A stretch of 64,000 nucleotides of DNA from DASQUK01 sp963756425. Its GTDB lineage: Bacteria; Actinomycetota; Acidimicrobiia; Acidimicrobiales; VFJN01. How positions within the stretch are numbered: the first letter of the stretch is position 1; every line of letters starts with the position of its first letter. The DNA lies in the NCBI GenBank assembly GCA_963756425.1, contig CAVWNW010000019.1, positions 1-64,000 of the forward strand, written 5' to 3'. This document shows positions 42,387 to 50,634 of this stretch, in pieces. The position numbers and the translations under genes are program-made. Below the pieces are notes generated by a model. That model did no database searches. It had not been told where the DNA came from and saw only the letters and a list, made by a program, of their open reading frames with translations.

Positions 42387-42995
42387 TCAGGCCGCCCCGG
42401 CGCGGAGGCGCTCGAGCCAGTCCCAAACGGCGTCGACCTGGCGGGCGAGGTCGCTGGGGGTCCCGCGGTTGTCGATCACCACGTCGGCGCGCGCCCGGCG
42501 TTCCTCCCTGCTCGCCTGCCGTGACATGCGCGACCGGGCATCCTCCTCGGTCATGCCGCGCTGCATGACCAGCCGCTCCACAGCGATGTCGGGGTCGACG
42601 TCGACGACGATCAGCCCGGCCAGGGGGTAGCCCCGGCTCGCCTCCACCAGGAGGGGCACGTCTAGCACGACGACGGCGTCGGTGGCCGACAGCTCCTCCA
42701 TCTGGCGGGCGATCGCGGCCCCGACCGCCGGGTGGACGATGTTGTTGAGGTCCGCCAGCGCCTGCGGGTCGGCGAACACGATGTCGGCAACGGCCGCCCT
42801 GTCGAGCGTGCCGTCCCCGGCGACGATGCCCGGACCGAACCGCTCGACCATCGCGTCGAACACCGGCGTGCCGGGCCGCTGCTGCTCCCGCACCACCTCG
42901 TCGGCGTCGACGATCACCGCGCCCTTGGCCGCCAGCAGTGACGAGACCGTCGACTTCCCGGACCCGATGCCCCCGGTGAGCCCTACGACGAGCAC
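42387..42995 (-). CDS. coaE: Dephospho-CoA kinase
   Basis: A 202-residue kinase adding the 3'-phosphate in the last step of CoA synthesis. It has the P-loop GLTGGIGSGKSTVSS at 5-19, DADEVVRE near 31, HPAVGAAI near 88 and the lid region RMSRQASREERRARAD near 160. A GTG start is used (VLVVGLTGGIG). It lies 23 bp beyond the rpsA stop, the usual actinobacterial neighbour. Some actinobacterial CoaE proteins carry a C-terminal UPF0157 domain, which is absent here. Confidence 0.93.
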   Translation of the reverse strand: MLVVGLTGGIGSGKSTVSSLLAAKGAVIVDADEVVREQQRPGTPVFDAMVERFGPGIVAGDGTLDRAAVADIVFADPQALADLNNIVHPAVGAAIARQMEELSATDAVVVLDVPLLVEASRGYPLAGLIVVDVDPDIAVERLVMQRGMTEEDARSRMSRQASREERRARADVVIDNRGTPSDLARQVDAVWDWLERLRAGAA

Positions 42996-43018
42996 GGTGG
43001 CGGACGTGAGCCGGCGAG

Positions 43019-44524
43019 TCAGGCCTGGGGCGTCTCGGCTTCGCCCTCGTCGGCGGCGGGCTCGACCGGGGCGGGCTCGACCGGGGCGGGCTCGGGGGCG
43101 CGGTTGGCACCGCCGGCGGCTGCCGCGGCGTCGGCTGCCGCGGCGTCGGCTACCGCGGGGTCGGCTGCCGCGGCGTCGGCTGCCGCGGCGTCGGCTGCCG
43201 CGGCGTCGGCTGCCGCGGCGTCAGCGGCCTCGGGGCTCTGCTCGTAGTACTCGGCCCAGGCCTCGTCGGCCTCGGGCGAGTGCTCGACCGAGGGGCCGAC
43301 GTAGTTGCCCTGATCGTCGTAGGCGTGCTCGCCGAAGTGCTCCTGGTACTCGGCGGCTACCACGCCACCCTCGGCGGCCTGCTTGATCGACAGGCTGATG
43401 CGGCGCCGCTGGAGATCGAGGTCGATGATCTTGACCCACAACTCCTCACCGGGGGTGACCACCTGCTCGGGCAGGTCGACGTGGTGGGCCGACATCTCGG
43501 AGATGTGCACCAGGCCCTCGATGCCGTCGCCGACCTGCACGAAGGCACCGAACGGCACCAGCTTGGTGACCCGGCCGTAGACCAGCTCGCCGACGCGGTG
43601 GCTGGTGGCGAACTCCTGCCACGGGTCCTGCTGGGTGGCCTTCAGCGAGAGGCTGATGCGCTCCCGGGAGAGGTCGACGTCGAGCACCTGCACCTCGACC
43701 TCGTCGCCCACCGATACGACGGAGCCGGGATGGTCGACGTGCTTCCACGACAGCTCGGAGACATGGATCAGGCCGTCCATGCCGCCGAGGTCGACGAAGG
43801 CACCGAAGTTCACGACGCTCGACACGACGCCCTTGCGCACCTCGCCTGGCTTGAGGTTGGCGAGGAAGTCCTCGCGCTGCTCCCGCTGCGTCTCCTCCAG
43901 CCAGGCCCGGCGGGACAGCACCACGTTGTTGCGGTTCTTGTCGAGCTCGATGATCTTGGCCTCGAGCGTCTTGCCGACATATGGCTGAAGGTCACGAACC
44001 CGGCGCAGCTCGACGAGCGAGGCGGGCAGGAAGCCGCGCAGGCCGATGTCGAGGATCAGGCCGCCCTTGACGACCTCGATGACCGGGCCGGACACGACCC
44101 CGTCCTCCTCCTTGACGCGCTCGATGTCACCCCAGGCCCGCTCGTACTGCGCCCGCTTCTTGGACAGCACCAGGCGGCCGTCCTTGTCCTCCTTGGTGAG
44201 CACCAGGGCCTCGACCTGGTCGCCCACCTTCACGACTTCGCTGGGGTCGACGTCGTTGCGGATCGACAGCTCGCGGCTGGGGATCACGCCCTCGGACTTG
44301 TACCCGATGTCGAGCAGGACCTCGTCGCGGTCGACGCGCACCACCGTGCCGGTGACCATGGCGCCATCCTCGACGGACACGAGGGTGGCGTCGACGGCGT
44401 CGGCGAAGCTGCCGCTGAGGTCGTCGTCGACGATCTGGCGCGGGGTGTACCCCTGCTCCGCGCTCACTTCGCCATCAATGGCGGTCGCAGAGGCAGTGGG
44501 ATCGGTCGTTTGGGCGTCGGACAC
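43019..44524 (-). CDS. rpsA: 30S ribosomal protein S1
   Basis: A 501-residue mRNA-binding ribosomal protein with four S1 (OB-fold) domains, at about 52-120, 140-205, 225-292 and 312-380. Typical motifs are GYKSEGVIPSREL, GLRGFLPASLVE, FGAFVDLGGMDGLIHVSE and FGAFVQVGDGIEGLVHISE. Four domains is the actinobacterial form. GTG 44524 is chosen. The C-terminus after about residue 400 is acidic, then consists of ADAAA repeats and a Pro/Glu-rich end. That tail is unusual and probably disordered. It is flanked by coaE and polA as expected. Confidence 0.94.
   Translation of the reverse strand: MSDAQTTDPTASATAIDGEVSAEQGYTPRQIVDDDLSGSFADAVDATLVSVEDGAMVTGTVVRVDRDEVLLDIGYKSEGVIPSRELSIRNDVDPSEVVKVGDQVEALVLTKEDKDGRLVLSKKRAQYERAWGDIERVKEEDGVVSGPVIEVVKGGLILDIGLRGFLPASLVELRRVRDLQPYVGKTLEAKIIELDKNRNNVVLSRRAWLEETQREQREDFLANLKPGEVRKGVVSSVVNFGAFVDLGGMDGLIHVSELSWKHVDHPGSVVSVGDEVEVQVLDVDLSRERISLSLKATQQDPWQEFATSHRVGELVYGRVTKLVPFGAFVQVGDGIEGLVHISEMSAHHVDLPEQVVTPGEELWVKIIDLDLQRRRISLSIKQAAEGGVVAAEYQEHFGEHAYDDQGNYVGPSVEHSPEADEAWAEYYEQSPEAADAAAADAAAADAAAADAAAADPAVADAAAADAAAAAGGANRAPEPAPVEPAPVEPAADEGEAETPQA
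43118..43222. repeat. 15-bp tandem repeat in rpsA, seven units
   Basis: Seven tandem units of GGCTGCCGCGGCGTC on the plus strand encode ADAAA repeats in the S1 tail. Six units are identical and the third has two changes (giving DPAVA). The unit is a multiple of three, so copy-number change would not break the frame. Confidence 0.9.
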
Positions 44525-44649
44525 GAACGGGTCGGCTTTCTTCGGGGGTCGGGATCGGCGGATTGCGGGTCCCGCCGGCGACGGGACAGCCACAAGGGCG
44601 CGCGCCAGGGCGCGTTCGGGCGAGGGTAGCAGCCACCCCCGGCGGACCG

Positions 44650-45405
44650 CTACGAGCGCGCCGCCACGAGCAGGAACTCGGGGGAGTCGATGGTCGGCGG
44701 ATCGGCGGCGTAGGCCCCCGGAGCAACCGACCAGATGGCTCGCACGTCGAGCCCGGCGCGGGCCGCCAGCAGCCTGAGCTCTCGGGGCGTGAAGCAGGTG
44801 GTCCACAGGTCGGCCGGCGCGGGCGTCCCGTCCTCGTCGCGGACCTCGGTGCGCTCGTGGTTGACGCCCGCGTCGGCGTCGAAACTGTCCCCGCCCTCGA
44901 GCCAGCGGACCTGGAAGTAGGCCGAGAACGCCGACACGGCGGCGACGCCGCCGGGCAGGAGCGCGCGGGCGATGCCGGCGAGCACGTCGCCATCGGCGTC
45001 CAGAGGTGCGGCCGGGCCGCCCGCGAGGCCGAAGGCGCCCTGGCACAGCGAGATGACGGCGTCGAACTCGGCGTCGAATCGAAGGTCCCGGGCATCGGCG
45101 CGCACGAAGCTGGCGCCCGCTGGTGCGCCGTCGGTGGCGATGTCCACGAAGCGCTGGCTGATGTCGACGCCCACGACCTCCATCCCCCGTGCCGCGAGGG
45201 CGTGCGCGTGCCGGCCGGGACCGCAGCCGACGTCGAGCACCCGCTGGCCCGGCCGCAGGTCGAGGGCGCCCACCAGGAACTCGATCTCCTGCGCCGTGCC
45301 CTTGGTGAACGAGTAGCGGAGATAGGCGGCGCCCAGGTGGTCGGCGACCGGCTCGAACCAGTGCCCCTCCGGTCTTTGAAGATCTTCCGGGCCTGTGGCC
45401 CGCAT
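44650..45405 (-). CDS. Class I SAM-dependent methyltransferase
   Basis: A 251-residue methyltransferase with motif I RVLDVGCGPGRHAHAL near residue 55, VVGVDIS as post-I, and FDAVISLCQGAFGL near 110. The N-terminal HWFEPVADHLGAAYLRYSFTK is typical of a family often found beside polA or rpsA. The substrate is unknown. ATG 45405 and the first 13 residues (MRATGPEDLQRPE) come from a 43-bp palindromic repeat. Without the repeat the protein would start near HWFEP. Confidence 0.85.
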   Translation of the reverse strand: MRATGPEDLQRPEGHWFEPVADHLGAAYLRYSFTKGTAQEIEFLVGALDLRPGQRVLDVGCGPGRHAHALAARGMEVVGVDISQRFVDIATDGAPAGASFVRADARDLRFDAEFDAVISLCQGAFGLAGGPAAPLDADGDVLAGIARALLPGGVAAVSAFSAYFQVRWLEGGDSFDADAGVNHERTEVRDEDGTPAPADLWTTCFTPRELRLLAARAGLDVRAIWSVAPGAYAADPPTIDSPEFLLVAARS

Positions 45406-45416
45406 TTTCTTCAAAG
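45374..45416. repeat. 43-bp palindromic element, copy 3 (supplies a start codon)
   Basis: It has the same length and ends as copies 1 and 2, with an internal inverted pair GCGGGCCACAGGCCCG on the minus strand. The methyltransferase ATG (45405) lies within its first half. The encoded LQRPE matches the peptide encoded by copy 2 in the same frame. Confidence 0.85.
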
Positions 45417-45443
45417 AGTGGATCGGGTCGGCCCGGCGACCGC

Positions 45444-48146
45444 TCACCCCTTGGCGTCCGCCCAGCTGGGGCCGAACGCCAGGTTGACCTCCAGCGGCAC
45501 GCTGAGGTCGACCGCGCCGGTCATGACGTCGACGACCACCTTGGCGGCCCGGTCGTGCTCGGCCGGGGGCACGTCGAGCAACACCTCGTCGTGTACCTGG
45601 AGGATGAGCTGGCTGTCCATCTGTGAGTCCTCCAGCGCCGCCGTGAGCCGCACCAGGGCGACCTTGAAGATGTCCGCCGCCAGCCCCTGGATCCCGGCGT
45701 TCATCGCCTGCCGCTCGCCCGCCTGGCGAATCCGGAAGTTGGGCGACGACAGCTCGGGGATCTGGCGCCGCCGGCCGAACAGCGTCTCGGTGTAGCCGCG
45801 TTCGCGGGCCTCGGCCACGGTGCGCTCCATGTACTCCCTCACCGAAGGGAACGCCTCGAAATAGGCGGCGAGGATGAGCGCCGCCTCCTCGGTGGCGATG
45901 TTGAGCCGCTGGCCCAGCCCGTACGCCTCCATGCCGTACGCCAGCCCGTACGACACCATCTTGGCCTTGGACCGCTGGTCGATCGTCACGGCGTCCGGCT
46001 CGACGCCGAAGATCCGCGAGGCCGTCTCGGTGTGGATGTCTCGCCCCGAGCGGAAGCTCTCGATGAGCCCCGGGTCCTGGGCCAGGTGGGCGATGCACCG
46101 CAGCTCGATCTGGTTGTAGTCGGCCACCAGCAGCTCGCAGCCCGGCGCCGGGACGAACGCCCGGCGGAACTCGCGCCCGATCTCGCTGCGCACGGGGATG
46201 TTGTGGAGGTTGGGCTGGTCCGACGACAGCCGGCCGGTGCGGGCGACGGTCTGGTTGAACGTGGCGTGTATCCGTCCGTCGTCGGCGACCTCGGCGAGCA
46301 GTCCGTCGCCGTACGTCGAGCGCAGCTTCTCGACCTCCCGGTAGGCCAGCAGGTGCTCGATGATCGGGTGCTGCCCCGCCAGCTTCTCCAGCGACGACGC
46401 GTCGGTGGAGAAGCCGGTCTTGGTGCGCTTCTGCGGCGTCAGTCCCAGCTTGTCGAACAGGATCTCCCGCAACTGCGGGGTCGAGTTCACGTTGAACTCG
46501 GTGCCGGCGTCGTCGTAGACCTGCTGCCGCAGGTCGTCGACCTCGGCGTTCAGGCGATCCCGCAGGGCCCGCAGCTCGTCGGCGTCGACGCCCACGCCCG
46601 CGTGCTCCATGTGCGCCAGCACCCGCACCAGCGGGACCTCGATCTCGTCGTTGAGCGCCCGGAGCGCCTGGTTGTCGAGCGCCTGCGTCAGCGGCTCGAT
46701 CAGGCGATCGACTGCGAGCGCGTAGCGCCCCGTGCGCTGAGCGGGCGACACCGTCGAGCCGTCGAGGTCGAGCTGGCCCTCGGGCGCGCTGCCGTCCGCC
46801 GGCAGCTCGGCCGAGGCGTAGCGGCGCAGCACCTCGTCGAGGAGATAGCGAGACTCGGCAGGATCCAGCAGGTAGGCGGCGATGGCGGTGTCGATGGCGA
46901 GGCAGCGCACGTCGACCCCGACGTCGAGCAGGGACCGCATGATCGCCTTGGCCTGGTGGGCGGCCACGGGCCGCCCACCCTCGCCCGGTTGCGCGACGAG
47001 CCGGGCAAGCTCGACGCGCACGGCGTCGTCGACGAGGATCCCGATCGGGATCCACGCGACCGCGCCCGCCTCCGGATCGGTCACGATCGCGAGGCCTTCG
47101 AGCGGCGTGCGCCCCTCGCCGCCCTCCCAGGCCGCCGCGACGGCCAGGGGGGCGCCCGCCGCGGCCTCGCGAAGCCGGACCAGCAGCGCGGCGGCGTCCC
47201 CCGGTGACGCGATGAGCGTCACGTCGGCCTCGAGCACCTCGGCCGGGGGTCGGCCCACCCCGAGGTCCTCGCCCAATGCCTCGGTCAGGCGCTCGGCGAG
47301 GCTGTGGAACTCGAGGAAGTCGAACAGGCGCCGCACCTCGTCGACGTCCGGCGGGCGGCGATCGAGCTCGTCGACGGTGACGCCGACGGGCGCGTCGCAG
47401 ATCAGCTTCATGACCTCGGCGTTCTGGCGGACCTGATCCTCGTGCTCGCTCAGGCTGGTCCGCAGCTTGGGGGTCTGCTCGTCGACGTGCTCGAAGATGC
47501 CATCGATGCCCCCGTAGGTCGTGACCAGCTTGGCGGCCGTCTTCTCCCCCACCCCCGGCACCCCGGGGAGGTTGTCCGACGTATCGCCGCGCAGCGCCGC
47601 GTACTGCAGGTACAGCGCCGGCGGCACGCCGGTCCGCTCCTCGATGCCGGCCTCGTCGTAGAGGACGTAGTCCGACACCCCACGCCGGTTGTAGAGCACC
47701 TTGACGTGTGGGTCCTCGACGAGTTGGTACACGTCGCGGTCGCCGGTCACGACGATGACGTCGAGTCCGGCGTCGCGGCCCTGGGTGGCGAGCGTGGCGA
47801 CGATGTCGTCGGCCTCGTAGCCCGGCAGCTCCAGCACGCGAATGCCCAGGGTCTCGACCACCTGGCGCACCAGCCCGATCTGCTGGCGCAGGATGTCGGG
47901 CGCCGCCTGGCGGTTGGCCTTGTACGTCTCGACCTGCTCGTGGCGGAACGTGGGCTCGGGGCGGTCGAACGCCACCGCCATGCGCCGGTGGCCGTGGTCG
48001 CGCATCAGGTTGATCAGCATCGACGTGAACCCGAAGACGGCGTTGGTGACCTGGCCCGAGGCGGTGGACAGGTCGGTGGGCAGCGCGAAGAAGGCCCTGT
48101 AGGTCAGGGAATTCCCGTCGATCAGGATGAGGGGGTCGTCGGCCAC
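45444..48146 (-). CDS. polA: DNA polymerase I
   Basis: A 900-residue polymerase. The N-terminal 5' nuclease (about 1-290) has LLIDGNSLTYRAFFAL, GYEADDIVATL and VTGDRDVYQLV. The middle 3'-5' exonuclease-like domain lacks the DxE catalytic motif (AAWEGGEG sits in its place), so proofreading is probably lost, as in other actinobacteria. The polymerase domain has motif A VADYNQIELR, motif B RSKAKMVSYGLAYG and motif C QVHDEVL. It is used in repair synthesis with UvrABC. The ATG at 48146 begins MADDPLILIDGNS. Confidence 0.96.
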   Translation of the reverse strand: MADDPLILIDGNSLTYRAFFALPTDLSTASGQVTNAVFGFTSMLINLMRDHGHRRMAVAFDRPEPTFRHEQVETYKANRQAAPDILRQQIGLVRQVVETLGIRVLELPGYEADDIVATLATQGRDAGLDVIVVTGDRDVYQLVEDPHVKVLYNRRGVSDYVLYDEAGIEERTGVPPALYLQYAALRGDTSDNLPGVPGVGEKTAAKLVTTYGGIDGIFEHVDEQTPKLRTSLSEHEDQVRQNAEVMKLICDAPVGVTVDELDRRPPDVDEVRRLFDFLEFHSLAERLTEALGEDLGVGRPPAEVLEADVTLIASPGDAAALLVRLREAAAGAPLAVAAAWEGGEGRTPLEGLAIVTDPEAGAVAWIPIGILVDDAVRVELARLVAQPGEGGRPVAAHQAKAIMRSLLDVGVDVRCLAIDTAIAAYLLDPAESRYLLDEVLRRYASAELPADGSAPEGQLDLDGSTVSPAQRTGRYALAVDRLIEPLTQALDNQALRALNDEIEVPLVRVLAHMEHAGVGVDADELRALRDRLNAEVDDLRQQVYDDAGTEFNVNSTPQLREILFDKLGLTPQKRTKTGFSTDASSLEKLAGQHPIIEHLLAYREVEKLRSTYGDGLLAEVADDGRIHATFNQTVARTGRLSSDQPNLHNIPVRSEIGREFRRAFVPAPGCELLVADYNQIELRCIAHLAQDPGLIESFRSGRDIHTETASRIFGVEPDAVTIDQRSKAKMVSYGLAYGMEAYGLGQRLNIATEEAALILAAYFEAFPSVREYMERTVAEARERGYTETLFGRRRQIPELSSPNFRIRQAGERQAMNAGIQGLAADIFKVALVRLTAALEDSQMDSQLILQVHDEVLLDVPPAEHDRAAKVVVDVMTGAVDLSVPLEVNLAFGPSWADAKG

Positions 48147-48271
48147 ATACCTAGTAGTAACACCCGTGGCCGACTATCCGGCCCGACTGGCGGCCCCACG
48201 TAGGATCGCGGCGATGAGGGTCGCTGTCCGGCGGGCGCCCGGCGCGGAGCGCGTGGTGACCCCGGCAGGGC

Positions 48272-48680
48272 GAGAGGATCGGCTTCGAGCTGGCCGCGAC
48301 GGCCGAGGGCGCTCGAAACGTCGGGTGGTGGGGCACGTGGACGCTGACGCTGATCGTGCTCGCGCTGATCGGCGTCGCGGTCGCCGACGAGATGGCGATC
48401 GCCCATCCCGGCGACGATTCGACGCGTGGGTTCACGAGCCTCGCGTTCGGCGGCCCCGCGCTGTTCCTGCTGGCCCAGGTCGTCTTTCTGCGAGAGGCGG
48501 TCGGGCGCGTCGCGCAGGCGGCTGCTGGGCCTGGCGGCCCTCGCGATCCTGGCGATCGCCACCGCGCCGCTCACACTGATCGCCGGCATCGCGGCGTCGA
48601 GCGCCGTGCTCCTCGCGGTGGCGATCGCCGACACGCTCCACGAGAGCGTTCGGGTGCCGAGCAAGGCCGCGTCGGTCTGA
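48272..48680 (+). pseudogene. Remnant of LtrA-type membrane protein
   Basis: One frame codes GFELAATAEGARNVG, a membrane segment TLIVLALIGVAVADEMAIAHP and FGGPALFLLAQVVFLRE. Near 48505-48525 the sense moves to another frame coding SRRRLLGLAALAILAIATAPL and a final membrane segment to the stop at 48680. The HP motif after the helix and the GGPALFLL segment resemble the C-terminal part of low-temperature-requirement protein A. The first two-thirds of the family are absent. It is probably decayed. Confidence 0.6.
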
Positions 48681-48692
48681 CGACCGACGCGG

Positions 48693-49274
48693 TCACTCCC
48701 CAGGCTTGATGTCGCCGTCGATGATGCGCTGGGCGACGGCCCGCATGGTGACACGCTCGGACATGGCCCGCCGCTGGATGAAGCCGAAGGCCTCGCTCTC
48801 GCCCATGCCCTCCTCGTCCATCAGCTTGCCCTTGGCGCGATCGACGACCTTGCGGGTCTCGAGCTGCTCCTCGAGGCTGGCGGTCTGGTCGGCCAGCGCC
48901 CGGATCTCCCGGAACCGCCCGAGCGCCACCTCGACCGCCGGCACCAGCTCGCTGCGCTCGAACGGCTTCACCAGGTAGGCCAGGGCGCCGGCGTCTCGGG
49001 CCTGCTCGATGAGGTCGCGCTGGCTGAAGGCGGTGAGGATGAGCACGGCGGCCCGCCGCTCGCCCGCGATCTCCCGCGCCGCGGCCAGGCCGTCGAGGCC
49101 CGGCATCTTGATGTCGAGGATTGCCAGGTCGGGCTCGAGCTCACGGACCAGCTTGACCGCCTCGTCGCCGCGGCCGGTCTCGCCGACCACCTCGTAGCCC
49201 TCCTCCTCGAGGGTCTCCTTCAGATCGAGGCGGATGATGGCCTCGTCCTCAGCGATGACGACGCGGGTAGCCAA
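48693..49274 (-). CDS. pdtaR: ANTAR-domain response regulator (PdtaR-like)
   Basis: A 193-residue two-component regulator. The receiver domain (3-120) has acidic pocket EDE, phospho-acceptor Asp in LAILDIKMPGLDG near 54, and Lys in AYLVKPFERSEL near 105. A coiled linker follows, then a C-terminal ANTAR RNA-binding domain (RKVVDRAKGKLMDEEGMGESEAFGFIQ). ANTAR proteins antiterminate by remodelling paired hairpins in target mRNA leaders. No histidine kinase is in the window. Location beside polA is usual in actinobacteria. Confidence 0.92.
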   Translation of the reverse strand: MATRVVIAEDEAIIRLDLKETLEEEGYEVVGETGRGDEAVKLVRELEPDLAILDIKMPGLDGLAAAREIAGERRAAVLILTAFSQRDLIEQARDAGALAYLVKPFERSELVPAVEVALGRFREIRALADQTASLEEQLETRKVVDRAKGKLMDEEGMGESEAFGFIQRRAMSERVTMRAVAQRIIDGDIKPGE

Positions 49275-49303
49275 GCTCGTTCCTTCCTTCGGTCCGGTGT
49301 GTT

Positions 49304-49603
49304 CTAGCGCGACCGGGATTGCGCGAGCAGCCGATCGAGCAGTTCGTCCTGGTCGCGCTCCAACTTGGCGATCTCGTCGAGCACGGAGGCGCGGTGCCGG
49401 CGCATGGCCTCGGCGTGCCGCTCGGCCTGCCGGTGGTCGACGTCGGCGACGGGGGTCTCGGACACCAGGGCCCGCAGCCGCGCGTCGTCGGCGGCATCGG
49501 CCAGATTCGCCAGCTGTTCGCCCGAGACCTCGAGCTCGGTGCGCAGCTGCTGCAGGCGCCCCGAGACCTGGCTCAGGCGCCTCTCGACCAACGACTTGGG
49601 CAT
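49304..49603 (-). CDS. Small coiled-coil protein, function unknown
   Basis: A 99-residue charged protein starting MPKSLVERRLSQVSGRLQQL. Heptad-like patterns run through most of its length (LRTELEVSGEQLANLADAADD, then HRASVLDEIAKLERDQDELLDRLL), predicting an antiparallel coiled coil. No Cys or membrane helix. It lies upstream of pdtaR with a 29-bp gap on the same strand, and I recall similar proteins beside pdtaR in other actinobacteria, so a shared transcript is likely. No function can be assigned. Confidence 0.75.
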   Translation of the reverse strand: MPKSLVERRLSQVSGRLQQLRTELEVSGEQLANLADAADDARLRALVSETPVADVDHRQAERHAEAMRRHRASVLDEIAKLERDQDELLDRLLAQSRSR

Positions 49604-49711
49604 GCGGGCGAGTCTACGTGGTGGCGGCGCGACCCCCGCCCGGGTCGCGCCGCGCACGGTACGTGCCGAAATCCGGGCGGAATCCAGCGACGCGCCTGGT
49701 TGACTCGGTGG

Positions 49712-50600
49712 GTGCGCCGGCTGTTCGTCCTGGCCTTCATCTGGGGCTGGTCGTTCCTGTTCATCAAGGTTGCGGGCGAGGGCCTGACGCCGACGACCGT
49801 GGCCTGGGCGCGGATCGCCCTGGGCGCGGCGGTGCTCTACGCCGTGCTGCGCGGCCAGCAACGCCGCGTGCCGCTCGATCGGGTGTCGCTACGGCACTAC
49901 GCGGTGGTCACGCTCGCCGGCAACATCGTGCCCTTCACCCTGCTGGCCTTTGCCGAGCAGCACATCACGTCGGCCCTGACCGCGGTGCTCAACGCGTCGA
50001 CGCCGCTGTTCACCGCGGTCTTCGCCGCCGTGGGGCTCCACGAACGACTGCGGCCGGTACAGATCGCCGGACTGGGACTCGGGGTCGTCGGCGTGGCGGT
50101 GGCCGCCGGCGTGGGCGCCGCCGACCTCGAGGGGTCATCGACTGCGGGCGCGCTGGCGGCGATCCTCGCGGGCGCGGGCTACGGCGTCGCATTCGTCTAC
50201 ATGCGGCGCCACCTGGTGTCCTACCCGCCCATCGTGGCGGCCACCGGACAGCTGGCCACGGGGACCGTGCTCCTGTTCCCGGTGGCGATGGCCACGTCAG
50301 TCGCCGGCGGTGTGTCGCTCACCCCCACCCGGGTGGCGTCGATCCTGCTCCTCGGCGTCGTGGGCACCGGCTTCGCCTACGTCCTCAACTACCGGATCAT
50401 CGCCGACATCGGCGCCACCAAGGCCTCGCTCGTCACCTACATCATCCCCGTGGTGGCCGTTGTCGTCGGCATCCTCGTGCTGGACGAGCCGTTCCAAGCG
50501 CGGCTACTCATCGGCGGCGCGCTCGACCGTCGCCGGGATCGCCGCCGTCAACGCCAAGGCGCGGGCACGCGTGCCGGAACCGAGCGTCATCGGCCCCTGA
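49712..50600 (+). pseudogene. EamA/DMT-family transporter with C-terminal frameshift
   Basis: Ten hydrophobic segments in two EamA repeats are present (start RRLFVLAFIWGWSFLFIKV; second repeat near ILAGAGYGVAFVYMRRHL). Proteins of this family export small metabolites or amino acids. In the last helix the frame shifts near 50523: GGAL is followed by one extra base, and the expected TVAGIAAVNAKARA continues in another frame to a stop at 50600. Without repair the frame reads into malQ. One inserted base explains everything, so this may be a sequencing error. A GTG start is used. Confidence 0.75.
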
Positions 50601-50634
50601 ACCCCGCGTTCGCCGCCGGTACGGTGCGCCGGGC

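Noticed and set aside
43118..43222. The repeat in rpsA as an assembly artefact
   Set aside because: Unit length is a multiple of three, the third copy differs, and the frame continues to a plausible C-terminus.
44650..47055. A very long frame covering the methyltransferase and part of polA
   Set aside because: The upstream part is a shadow of polA. The real gene begins at 45405.
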